DNA from: Candidatus Izemoplasma sp.
GTDB lineage: Bacteria; Bacillota_I; Bacilli_A; Izemoplasmatales; Izemoplasmataceae
NCBI GenBank assembly: GCA_021736205.1
Contig: JAIPGF010000011.1
Coordinates: 1-43,125 of the forward strand
Length of the DNA stretch: 43,125 nt
Direction of reading: 5' to 3'
Shown: positions 24,536 through 32,514 of the stretch, piece by piece
Layout of the letters: each line of letters begins with the position of its first letter
Position numbering within the stretch: the first letter of the stretch is position 1
Program-made: the position numbers and the translations under genes
Notes under the pieces: model-generated
Told to the model about the DNA's origin: nothing
Database searches by the model: none
The model's input: only the letters and a program-made list of their open reading frames with translations

Positions 24536-25959
24536 GAGAGATCAATGAAGCAATGCTGATAGATTTTTATGAATTAACCATGGCTTATGGATATTTCAAG
24601 GCAGAAAAAAAAGAAACCGTTTATTTTGACTTGTTTTTTAGATCTATCCCTGATAACGGGGGATATGCTTTCTTCGCTGGACTAGAAACAATCATAAACT
24701 ATATTGATAATTTGTCTTTTACAGAAAAAGATATTGCATATCTAAGAAAAAGAGAGTTGTTTGATGAATCATTTTTATCTTTTTTGTTAGATTTTGAATT
24801 TAGTGGGACAGTTTATTCTGTAAAAGAAGGTACTATCATTTTTCCAAATGAACCCATATTGACGATTGAAGCGCCTATTATAGAAGCACAACTTTTAGAA
24901 ACCTTTTTACTACAAACTGTTAATCACCAAAGTTTGATAGCAACTAAAGCAAGTCGGATAAAACGGGCGGCAAAAGATTGCTTAGTATTAGAAATGGGAG
25001 CTAGAAGAGCTCATGGAGTATCTAGTAGTATTGAAGGAGCTAGAGCTGCATATATAGGTGGTGTAGATGCAACTAGTAATGTATTAGCTGATCAATTATA
25101 TGGTATAAAAGCACTAGGAACAATGGCGCATTCCTGGGTCCAATTATTTGATTCAGAATATGAGGCGTTTAAAGCATATGCGAAAACATATCCTGATAAT
25201 TCAACATTATTAGTAGATACATATGATACACTAAATAAAGGTATCCCTAATGCAATTAAAGTAATAAAAGAAATCCTATTACCTAAAAACGTGGAAGACT
25301 ATGCGATTCGAATTGACTCAGGAGATCTAACATACTTAACAAAAAAAGCGAGAAAGATGTTAGACGACGCTGGACTTGATAAATGTAAAATTGTTGTTAG
25401 TAATTCTTTAGATGAGTATTCAATTGAAGATTTATTAAAACAAGGAGCACCAATTGATATCTTTGGTGTAGGAGAACGTCTCATTACAGCAAAATCTGAT
25501 CCTGTTTTCGGAGCTGTTTATAAATTGGTTGCGGCCAAAAAAAATGGGACACTGATTCCTAAGATAAAACTAAGTGAAAACATTGATAAAATTATCACAC
25601 CATCATATAAAAAATTATACCGTGTTTATGACAAGAAACAAACACATGCCCTAGCAGATTTAATTACGTTGCAAGATGAGACAATTAATGAAAATGAACC
25701 ACTGACACTCTTTGATCCTAACTTTACATGGAAAACAAAAACGATAGAAAAGTATCAACTTGAGCCCTTACAGACAAAGATTTATAACCAAGGTAGTCGT
25801 GTCTATGACTATCCTGCTTTAGAGGATATAAAAACATATACAAAACAACAATTAAATACCATTTGGGATGAAGTTAAACGATTTAATAAACCCCATAAAT
25901 ATTATGTTGACTTATCACAAAAACTTTGGGATTTAAAACAAAAATTAATGAATAAATAA
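24532..25959 (+). CDS. pncB: Nicotinate phosphoribosyltransferase
   Basis: A 475-residue enzyme that joins nicotinate to PRPP with ATP hydrolysis to give nicotinate mononucleotide. LEMGARRAHG (153-162), the probable autophosphorylated H200 in GTMAHSW, LVDTYDT and the IRIDSGDL and FGVGERL blocks are typical. The start codon overlaps the pncA stop (ATGA). A terminator follows. Confidence 0.95.
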   Translation: MREINEAMLIDFYELTMAYGYFKAEKKETVYFDLFFRSIPDNGGYAFFAGLETIINYIDNLSFTEKDIAYLRKRELFDESFLSFLLDFEFSGTVYSVKEGTIIFPNEPILTIEAPIIEAQLLETFLLQTVNHQSLIATKASRIKRAAKDCLVLEMGARRAHGVSSSIEGARAAYIGGVDATSNVLADQLYGIKALGTMAHSWVQLFDSEYEAFKAYAKTYPDNSTLLVDTYDTLNKGIPNAIKVIKEILLPKNVEDYAIRIDSGDLTYLTKKARKMLDDAGLDKCKIVVSNSLDEYSIEDLLKQGAPIDIFGVGERLITAKSDPVFGAVYKLVAAKKNGTLIPKIKLSENIDKIITPSYKKLYRVYDKKQTHALADLITLQDETINENEPLTLFDPNFTWKTKTIEKYQLEPLQTKIYNQGSRVYDYPALEDIKTYTKQQLNTIWDEVKRFNKPHKYYVDLSQKLWDLKQKLMNK

Positions 25960-25982
25960 AAGTCACAAAAGTGGCTTTTTTT
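25958..25982 (+). terminator. Terminator of pncA-pncB
   Basis: AAAAGTCAC and GTGGCTTTT pair with one G-U around an AAAA loop, followed by T. Its presence argues against the longer in-frame start of the next gene. Confidence 0.8.
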
Positions 25983-26024
25983 CTTATAGAAAACAATTTA
26001 TATAAGATTAAAGGAGGTCATTCC

Positions 26025-27425
26025 ATGATCCAACTACCAAGTTTTAATGACTCACATTTACATGTTTTAGGACTAGGCTACAAACAGACTATAATTGATT
26101 TATCAAGTTATACTTCAATTAAAGATATTACAAAAATATCATCAGAAAAACCATTTATTATCGGTCAAGGGTGGCATCAAGAAAATTTTACAGAAAAAAG
26201 ATTAATCACCAAACAAGACTTAAATAAGATTAGTCAGATAACACCGGTTATTTTTTACCGTGTTTGTGGACACGTTCTTGTATGTAATGATGTTGCCTTA
26301 GAATTAGCAAAAAAAACACAAAAATTAAGCAATGAAAATAACGGGACATCTAATTTTGACACCGGTATTTTTACAGAAGAGCATATGCGTTTTATTACAG
26401 CTATTATTCCTCCACCCACTAAAAACGATATTAAAAAAATGTTTGTAAAAGCGAATGATTTATTAGTGTCATTAGGTATTACTGCTCTTAGTAGTGATGA
26501 TTTTTCAATATTTAACGTACCCTATGAGTTAGTTATTGAAGCATTAGTTGAACTTTATGATGAACATAAAATGGATATACATCTTACTGAACAAGTCAAT
26601 TTACCCACAATAGAACTTTTAGAAGACTATATTAATAAAGGGTATCATCAAAAACATTATAAAGGTTTTAGTTTAGGACCTTTAAAACTTCTAGCAGATG
26701 GATCACTGGGCGGTAACACAGCTTTCTTAAGTGCCCCTTATGAAGATGATAAAAATACCAAAGGTATTGCCGTGTTCACGCAAGAAACCCTAGATAAATT
26801 TGTGTATTTAGCCGACTATAATCATATGGATGTTGCCATTCATGCCATTGGCGACCAAATGGTAGGTAATGTGATTACGAGTATAGAAAGAGCTCTAGAA
26901 AAAACACAAAGAGTGAATCACAGACATGCAATTATCCATGCTCAGTTAGCAACTAGACAACAAATTAAACGTATGGCTAAATTGAATATTGCAGCTATTG
27001 TCCAACCAATATTCTTAAATAGTGATGTTGCTATTATTGAAAAAAAACTAGGATTAAAACGGGCAAAAGAATCATACTTATTTAAAACTATGTTAAAGGA
27101 AGGCGTGTCGGTTGGTTTTAGTACAGATGCACCAGTAGAGCCTGTCAATCCATTTTTAAATATTCAAATTGCTCTAACAAGTCATTCAATTAAATATCCG
27201 ACTTATCCACCATTTAATACAAAAGAAGTATTCACATTAGAAGAAGCATTAACCTGTTACACAACTAACAACTACAAACTAACAAATGACCAAAAACCAG
27301 ACAACTATATTGTTATAGACAAAGATATTTTTAATGTAGATCCGTATAAAATAAAGGATATAACTGTACTAGAAACTGTTATAAATGGAAAAACGGTCTA
27401 TAAAAAGAATAAAAAAATTAGTTAA
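26025..27425 (+). CDS. YtcJ-like metal-dependent amidohydrolase
   Basis: A 466-residue protein of the amidohydrolase_3 family. The first metal motif is H11/H13 in NDSHLHVLG. LLADGSLGGNTAF, HAIGDQ, HRHAIIHAQL and FSTDAPVEPVNPF follow in the order seen in YtcJ-type enzymes, which are exoenzyme-like hydrolases of formamides and related amides. It is shorter than Bacillus YtcJ (about 530). AAGGAGG (26011-26017) seven bases before ATG 26025 fixes the start; the upstream in-frame extension would run through the pncB terminator. No signal peptide is visible, and the substrate is unknown. Confidence 0.85.
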   Translation: MIQLPSFNDSHLHVLGLGYKQTIIDLSSYTSIKDITKISSEKPFIIGQGWHQENFTEKRLITKQDLNKISQITPVIFYRVCGHVLVCNDVALELAKKTQKLSNENNGTSNFDTGIFTEEHMRFITAIIPPPTKNDIKKMFVKANDLLVSLGITALSSDDFSIFNVPYELVIEALVELYDEHKMDIHLTEQVNLPTIELLEDYINKGYHQKHYKGFSLGPLKLLADGSLGGNTAFLSAPYEDDKNTKGIAVFTQETLDKFVYLADYNHMDVAIHAIGDQMVGNVITSIERALEKTQRVNHRHAIIHAQLATRQQIKRMAKLNIAAIVQPIFLNSDVAIIEKKLGLKRAKESYLFKTMLKEGVSVGFSTDAPVEPVNPFLNIQIALTSHSIKYPTYPPFNTKEVFTLEEALTCYTTNNYKLTNDQKPDNYIVIDKDIFNVDPYKIKDITVLETVINGKTVYKKNKKIS

Positions 27426-27449
27426 ATATTCTATCTATTTATTTAGATA

Positions 27450-27458
27450 TGTTATAAT
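27450..27458 (+). promoter_or_regulatory. Extended -10 element before the repeat protein gene
   Basis: TGTTATAAT (27450-27458) is an extended -10 consensus 36 bases before the ATG; no good -35 is seen. It suggests that the large protein gene has its own promoter. Confidence 0.45.
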
Positions 27459-27493
27459 TTAATAAAGACTTTAAATGTGAAAGGGTGTCGATT

Positions 27494-30400
27494 ATGGGAC
27501 AAAATTCGGATTATGAATTATATTTTAATATTATCTTTTTTGGAGCCATTGGTTTCGGCTTTTTAGTAGGATATTTTAGGGGATTAAGAAAAACTATACG
27601 GGCATTTATGATTTCCTTTATTTTCTATGCGTTATTTTTCATTACAATTGATTTTGTAATTAATCAGGTTTGGACGATTCCAATGCCAGGTATTTTATCT
27701 TCTTTAGGAGGATATATTCCTGAAATAGGAGGAACAACTACAATTAAAGATGCAATCTTCACCTTGATTGAAACTCGTGGAGGCGCTTATTTATCATCGA
27801 CACTTACTAATGAGTATTTCATTGATTTAACAACTGGTATAAGTCAATTTGCTTTAAAATTAGTTTATACATTACTTTACTTTACAATAGGCTTTATTTT
27901 ATACCACATTATTGTAGCAATTGTATTGATGATTTTCTTTAGCGGACATGATCGTAAAGTTAAAAAAGCTAAGAAACAAGCAAAAAAACAAAAACGTCAG
28001 ATGAAAAAAATGAAAAGAAAAGACCGTCTACAAGCTGAAAAATCACTTAATAAATATAAAAAGAAACATGTTTTAGGAGCGTTTGCAGGAGCTCTAAAAG
28101 GTGGATTATCTGCATTTATTACCTTGATTATTTTAGGAGGTATGTTAAATATATCAGATAGTATGCTGTCTTTATTTCCAGAAGAAACCACTACAACAGC
28201 TACAGATCAGTCTATTGCATTCTTAGCAACTAATACCTCCAACGCACAACCACTTGCAAGTGGTGTTGAAGTTCCTGAGTCGTTACAACCGCAACTAGCT
28301 GAAGCAAGACGGATGTTAAGTGCTTTTCAAGAAAATACCTTTGTTAAAACTGCATCAAGTCTCGTAATAAAAGATAAATATTATACTGACAAAGTTCCTC
28401 TACATTTATATTTATTTGATACTGTTTTATCGTTTAAATATCGAGGTGATAAAGTTAGACTTCGAAATGAAATAAATGTAATGTCAGAAAGTGCGGGGAT
28501 ATTCTTGAATTCGGAATTTTCCCAAACGAATAAATTAAATGATATTGATCCTGTAGAATTAGAAACAGTGTTTAATAAACTATCTCGTTCTAATTTATTT
28601 ACATCTATGTTGCCAGTAGGTATAGCAGCAGCTAGCGATTATTTCGATGCAGAAATTGGTCTATCAGAAGAGGAATTGTATGCCATTGATTGGCAAAGTG
28701 AACTTCAATCGATTGGATCAATCTTAGCAGTAGGAGTAGAGTTAGTTCAGAATGCAGGAATTACAACGCCCGACTCAGATCTTGAAACAATTACCCTTGA
28801 TGGGAATGATGTTAAAAATCTGTTTGAATCATTCTCAGAATCAGAACTTGCTCAACTTGCTGCAACTGTAGGACTAGAACCTTACTTAGAAAATAATGAA
28901 GGAACAATAAGTACCATTATAACAGTTCCTGCAGGCCTCAATTGGGAAGAAGAATTTCTAGCATTTGGTGAAGTTTCTAAAGCAATATTCGATACAAACA
29001 TTTCGATAGGAGATTTACAAGCCGGCGATCCAACAACCTTAATTAGTGCGCTTTCTTCATTAGATTTCACCGTATTACTAGAATCACAAATTATGTCGCA
29101 TGCTCTGAAAAACATTTTTTCTAAAGAAGCTGCGATAGATGGTCTTGACATGTTAGTCGTACCAAATGATGTTATGTGGTTCGATCAATTAGATACGAAT
29201 GGAAATATTACTGAAAATGGTGAATTAAGAAATATATTACTTGCCTTTAATGCAATTTCTTCTATCTCTAGCACCTTTGATTTTAATAATTTATCCTTTG
29301 ATATATTATCAGAATTTGACGAAGAAACGATAGATACTATGTTTAACTCTCAAATACTCGTCGCCTCCATTTCCAATTATATTATGACGATGGATTTAGG
29401 AAATACACCACTTTTAATTCCTGATAGTGTATTAGATGAAAACAATTATATTTTAGCTTCAGAATTAAAAGCAGTAGCAAAATCAGCAAGTGTCTTAGTC
29501 AATGATCTTCAGTGTGATGAGGGAGACACAACGTGTGAAGCACAAGGATTCGATATATCAAAAGCATTTTCTTTAACTGATACATCGATTGATACGTTAA
29601 CCTCTTCCGATATTCTAGGCGCAACAATCGGTAATTTAGTTATTGATCAAGCTGGTACAATTTTGGTTATACCAGACAGCTCAAAAACAACAATTTCTGT
29701 CAATAGTATTGATCAAGCTGTTGTATCAAATGAAGCGATTAAGTATTTGTTTAAAGCTGTTGGGGTACTTGGGTTTACAGACTTAGAAACCCTTAACTTT
29801 GATATTTCTATTATTCAATCATTAGGATTAGAAAGTGACCCTACAACATTAGATATAACAAAATCAAATACCTTATTTACATCTAAAATTGTTCATGCGA
29901 CATTATCAAAAATGTTGTTTGATCAAGAAAGCACAGTTTTAAGTATTCCTGAATTTGATATAGATGGAACAGTGATTAGAAACTATGATGCAAGTGATAA
30001 CTTAGAATATATTACTGAAACTGAACTTGAAGATACCCTTCAGGCATTATTAAAGTTAGATTTAGCAAGTTTTTCAAATATAGATGGACTTGATTTATCA
30101 GTCTTAATTACTAACTCATCTGATATATTAGAATCTTCGATATTACATGCAACTATTTCCGAAGAACTTCTTACTTTAGGAACGGATGTTTTAATCATTC
30201 CGAATTATTCACAACTAGGAGAAACGACTGGTAATGAAATTAGAAAAACGGTTGGTTCATTTGAATATGTTATAAAAGATGAGATAGATGCTTTATTTAA
30301 TGCATTCTCAGCGATGGGGTTTAGTGATTTAAACACCTTTGGAACGTCAATTGATTCAAGTACCTTCTTTACAGAGCGTTCTACTTTATTAACTTCTTCA

Positions 30401-31315
30401 TCAATCCAAGCAACTGTCTCAGATAAACTGCTTAATGATTCAGGTGGTGCCTTATTAATTCCTGATGAAAACGTTGGAACATCCGAGGCAATTCGAATTA
30501 ATCAAACAGATGTAACCTACATAGAACTTTCAGAGTTAAATAATTTACTTGATTCACTTGATTTACTTGGACTGACAGACTTTTCAACATTTGATTTTTC
30601 ACCAGCAACTATCTTTAGTGCTGATGCAGCAACACTTTTAGAAAGTGCTAGTATGCAAGCGACTATTTCTGTCAATGTGTTAGATTTTAGTGTTGATGAA
30701 ACAGCAGCTTATGGTACGACGTCTCTTGTTGTTCCAACGCACTTCCGTGAAGAATTTACAGAAGCTTCAGTCGTAAAAAGTCAAATAGAGAAACAAGAAT
30801 TAATTGATCTAATAAATTCACTTGATTTGCTAGGCATTACAGATTACAGTCTTGCTATTGATGATGCTATAATATCTAATATGTCTGAGACTGAGTTATC
30901 TACATTATTAACAAGCGCTTCAATGCATACAACAATTGATAATATGATGCGTGGTAATGTTAATATAAGTGCAGAAATTCCTGTATTAGCTGAAACAACT
31001 CGTGCTTATAAAACTGATATAATCTTAAAATCAGAAATTATAGGATTTATTATGGCAACACAAGTGATGACGACAGGATCATTTACTAATGCGTCCATCG
31101 ATATTACTACCCTTGCTTCTTTAAACGCGACTGAACAAGATATTGCTACTAGTTCAATGATTGTTAGAAATATTGTTACACCTACATTAGAAGATGTTGT
31201 GGCAAATGACCCACTTAACCAAGCAACGATAAGTAATACAGATTATGAAGAAGATAACCCTGCATATTTCTTAAGAAAAGCAAAAGTATTAAGTTTAATT
31301 GCTACATATTATTAA
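27494..31315 (+). CDS. Large CvpA-like membrane protein with tandem extracellular repeats
   Basis: This 1273-residue protein starts with a CvpA-like membrane domain: segments near 11-28, 36-56, 120-149 and 201-220, the family's GYFRG motif (26-30), and KHVLGAFAGALKGG before the last segment. A very basic stretch (152-191) lies between segments three and four and is probably cytoplasmic. The remaining roughly 1050 residues, probably outside the cell, are acidic and rich in Ser, Thr, Leu and Asp. From about residue 531 they hold nine degenerate 78-92 residue repeats of the form LLxSxxIxATIS...LLIP...EL..LL..L..LG..D. No LPXTG or lipobox is seen. The apparently only two cysteines (CDEGDTTC) could form one disulfide. 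ATG 27494 fits AAAGGG eight bases upstream better than GTG 27485. I do not recognise the repeat; adhesion, cell-surface structure or envelope scaffolding are guesses. Confidence 0.8.
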   Translation: MGQNSDYELYFNIIFFGAIGFGFLVGYFRGLRKTIRAFMISFIFYALFFITIDFVINQVWTIPMPGILSSLGGYIPEIGGTTTIKDAIFTLIETRGGAYLSSTLTNEYFIDLTTGISQFALKLVYTLLYFTIGFILYHIIVAIVLMIFFSGHDRKVKKAKKQAKKQKRQMKKMKRKDRLQAEKSLNKYKKKHVLGAFAGALKGGLSAFITLIILGGMLNISDSMLSLFPEETTTTATDQSIAFLATNTSNAQPLASGVEVPESLQPQLAEARRMLSAFQENTFVKTASSLVIKDKYYTDKVPLHLYLFDTVLSFKYRGDKVRLRNEINVMSESAGIFLNSEFSQTNKLNDIDPVELETVFNKLSRSNLFTSMLPVGIAAASDYFDAEIGLSEEELYAIDWQSELQSIGSILAVGVELVQNAGITTPDSDLETITLDGNDVKNLFESFSESELAQLAATVGLEPYLENNEGTISTIITVPAGLNWEEEFLAFGEVSKAIFDTNISIGDLQAGDPTTLISALSSLDFTVLLESQIMSHALKNIFSKEAAIDGLDMLVVPNDVMWFDQLDTNGNITENGELRNILLAFNAISSISSTFDFNNLSFDILSEFDEETIDTMFNSQILVASISNYIMTMDLGNTPLLIPDSVLDENNYILASELKAVAKSASVLVNDLQCDEGDTTCEAQGFDISKAFSLTDTSIDTLTSSDILGATIGNLVIDQAGTILVIPDSSKTTISVNSIDQAVVSNEAIKYLFKAVGVLGFTDLETLNFDISIIQSLGLESDPTTLDITKSNTLFTSKIVHATLSKMLFDQESTVLSIPEFDIDGTVIRNYDASDNLEYITETELEDTLQALLKLDLASFSNIDGLDLSVLITNSSDILESSILHATISEELLTLGTDVLIIPNYSQLGETTGNEIRKTVGSFEYVIKDEIDALFNAFSAMGFSDLNTFGTSIDSSTFFTERSTLLTSSSIQATVSDKLLNDSGGALLIPDENVGTSEAIRINQTDVTYIELSELNNLLDSLDLLGLTDFSTFDFSPATIFSADAATLLESASMQATISVNVLDFSVDETAAYGTTSLVVPTHFREEFTEASVVKSQIEKQELIDLINSLDLLGITDYSLAIDDAIISNMSETELSTLLTSASMHTTIDNMMRGNVNISAEIPVLAETTRAYKTDIILKSEIIGFIMATQVMTTGSFTNASIDITTLASLNATEQDIATSSMIVRNIVTPTLEDVVANDPLNQATISNTDYEEDNPAYFLRKAKVLSLIATYY
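29084..31230 (+). repeat. Nine degenerate protein-level tandem repeats
   Basis: Using the Ile or Met of the S-x-[I/M]-x-[H/Q]-A-T motif as the anchor, units start near codons at 29090, 29354, 29612, 29888, 30140, 30404, 30653, 30923 and 31157, with spacings of 88, 86, 92, 84, 88, 83, 90 and 78 codons. Each unit has a short T-x-S helix start, a VLxIP strand and a later ELxxLLxxLxxLG block. DNA identity between units is low, so the duplications are old. Confidence 0.7.
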
Positions 31316-31334
31316 TAACTATAGGAGTGATCAA

Positions 31335-31898
31335 ATGAAAAAAATTCTTGTCTTATTAGCAGATGGTTTTGAAGATATTGAAGTTGTAACGCCAACAGAT
31401 TTATTAAGAAGAGCAAAGATTAAAGTCGATTTAGTTAGTATCGATAAAAGACTAGTTACCACATCTTCTGGCACTGAGATAATGTCTGATATGACGATTG
31501 ATACAATTGATGAAAACCAATATGATATGTTGTTTTTACCAGGCGGGAGCGGTGTTAAAAACTTGGAAAAATCTAGCGAGGTAAAAAAACTAATTACCTA
31601 TTTTGATCAAACCAAGAAATTTATTGCTGCTATATGTGCTGCCCCGTCTATTTTAGGTAAAATGGGACTGTTAAAAAACCGCACATTTACTTGTTATCCT
31701 GGCTATGAAAAGCAATTTAATCAGGGGAACTATACAAAGTCTCCCCTAGAAATATCTGATTATTTTATTACCGCACGCGGTATTGGCTATGTGAATAAAT
31801 TTGCGTTACAGTTAATTGAGATTCTAACAGATAAAAGAACAAAAAATAAAGTAGCAAAACAAACTCTCATATTAGAAAGTGGTGAATTCGATGATTAA
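31335..31898 (+). CDS. DJ-1/PfpI family protein
   Basis: A 187-residue class I glutamine-amidotransferase-like protein of the DJ-1/ThiJ group. DGFEDIE contains the conserved Glu (E16), FLPGG the oxyanion loop, and AAICAAPSIL the nucleophile-elbow cysteine C101. Members act as redox sensors, glyoxalase-like or deglycase enzymes; the exact reaction is disputed in the family and not decided here. AGGAGTG precedes ATG 31335; an in-frame earlier start would overlap the repeat protein gene. The next gene, a cupin, overlaps it by eight bases. Confidence 0.88.
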   Translation: MKKILVLLADGFEDIEVVTPTDLLRRAKIKVDLVSIDKRLVTTSSGTEIMSDMTIDTIDENQYDMLFLPGGSGVKNLEKSSEVKKLITYFDQTKKFIAAICAAPSILGKMGLLKNRTFTCYPGYEKQFNQGNYTKSPLEISDYFITARGIGYVNKFALQLIEILTDKRTKNKVAKQTLILESGEFDD

Positions 31899-32238
31899 CC
31901 ACAAAAATAACATTGTAGCAAAAGAAATTAAAAACGATCAGGTAAAAAACATAACGATGAAAGTACTCCTCTCTAATGAAGATGGCTGGAAAGATCATGT
32001 CATGCGAGAATTTGAGGTGAAAAAAGATGGCCACACGACCAAACATCAGCATCCTTGGTTTCATGTCAACTATGTATTAGAAGGTGAAGGAGAACTATTA
32101 TTGAATGGGAGTTATCAAAAATTGACAAAAGGGTCGGTAGCATTTGTCCCTGCTAACAAAGAACATCAATTTAGAAACACTAAAGATGAGCCATTTAGAT
32201 TCATTTGTATTGTTCCTAATAAAGGACACAAAATTTAA
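31891..32238 (+). CDS. Single-domain cupin protein
   Basis: A 115-residue cupin_2 protein. The metal-binding pattern is H-x-H (KHQHP) followed by the Glu of VLEGEGELLLNG and the last His of KEHQF, so a bound divalent metal is likely. It overlaps the DJ-1 family gene by eight bases and is followed by a terminator, so the two form an operon. The substrate is unknown. Small stand-alone cupins include sugar or organic-acid binding proteins and dioxygenase-like enzymes. I prefer ATG 31891 over the GTG codons at 31879 and 31882. Confidence 0.85.
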   Translation: MINHKNNIVAKEIKNDQVKNITMKVLLSNEDGWKDHVMREFEVKKDGHTTKHQHPWFHVNYVLEGEGELLLNGSYQKLTKGSVAFVPANKEHQFRNTKDEPFRFICIVPNKGHKI

Positions 32239-32265
32239 AAGATGCATTTTTTTGCATCTTTTTTT
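32237..32265 (+). terminator. Terminator of the DJ-1/cupin pair
   Basis: AAAAGATGCA and TGCATCTTTT form a 10-bp stem around six T, with further T after it. It ends ten bases before the his promoter, so the his leader is transcribed on its own. Confidence 0.9.
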
Positions 32266-32274
32266 GTTTCCTAC

Positions 32275-32303
32275 TTGTCAAATAAAAACCAGTATGTTAT
32301 TCT
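32275..32303 (+). promoter_or_regulatory. Promoter of the his operon leader
   Basis: TTGTCA (32275-32280) and an extended -10 TGTTATTCT (core 32298-32303) are exactly 17 bases apart. The start would be near 32310, about 30 bases before the leader peptide ATG. Confidence 0.65.
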
Positions 32304-32339
32304 TACTTTAGAACTTTAAAGCGAAGAAGAGTTGATACT

Positions 32340-32384
32340 ATGAATATAGTCAGATACATGCAAGCACATCATCATCATAAATGA
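32340..32384 (+). CDS. hisL: Histidine leader peptide (four consecutive His codons)
   Basis: A 14-codon ORF reads MNIVRYMQAHHHHK and stops with TGA at 32382-32384. Four CAT codons in a row (32367-32378) stand next to the stop codon, directly upstream of a complete his operon. AAGAAGAG (32324-32331) is a moderate ribosome binding site eight bases before the ATG. This is the layout of hisL in enterobacteria (a short peptide with a His run), where ribosome stalling at His codons signals shortage of charged tRNA-His. The codons themselves overlap RNA segment A of the attenuator. There is no sequence similarity to E. coli HisL beyond the His run, so an independent origin is possible. Confidence 0.82.
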   Translation: MNIVRYMQAHHHHK

Positions 32385-32494
32385 AGGTTTGATTTATAAT
32401 TTATTTGTAAAAATATAATTATAGATACAGGCCTATTTCGTATGAGTGCGCTTGTATCTATCTATAGCTAACTAGGTAGATGCCTAGTTTTTTT
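32377..32494 (+). promoter_or_regulatory. Six-segment ribosome-mediated his attenuator
   Basis: Pairings read by eye: A:B ATAAAT 32377-32382 with ATTTAT 32392-32397; B:C 32395-32406 with 32411-32423 (12 bp, one bulge, GTAA loop); C:D 32421-32432 with 32450-32461 (12 bp, one G-U); D:E antiterminator 32454-32464 with 32473-32483 (about 11 bp, two G-U); E:F terminator 32470-32476 with 32483-32489. A ribosome stalled on the His codons covers A only, so B:C and then D:E form and transcription continues. A ribosome reaching the stop codon at 32382-32384 would also cover B, leaving C:D and the terminator. This is the same logic as the enterobacterial his leader. Confidence 0.78.
32470..32494 (+). 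terminator. his attenuator terminator
   Basis: AACTAGG (32470-32476) pairs with CCTAGTT (32483-32489) and is followed by a run of seven T (32488-32494). hisZ starts 20 bases later behind AGGAGG. Confidence 0.88.
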
Positions 32495-32514
32495 AATGTT
32501 TATAGGAGGAAAAA

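Noticed and set aside
25971-26024. Upstream in-frame extension of the amidohydrolase
   Set aside because: It would begin inside the pncB terminator stem, while a perfect AAGGAGG is correctly placed for ATG 26025.
32367-32378. CATCATCATCAT as a simple microsatellite
   Set aside because: It is in frame in a short ORF with an RBS, next to the stop codon, and directly before a his operon terminator; chance is unlikely.
32270-32514. A histidine T-box upstream of hisZ
   Set aside because: No T-box motif (GGTGGNACC-type) or AGUA/GNUG stem I layout is present; the leader is explained better by the His codon run and competing hairpins.
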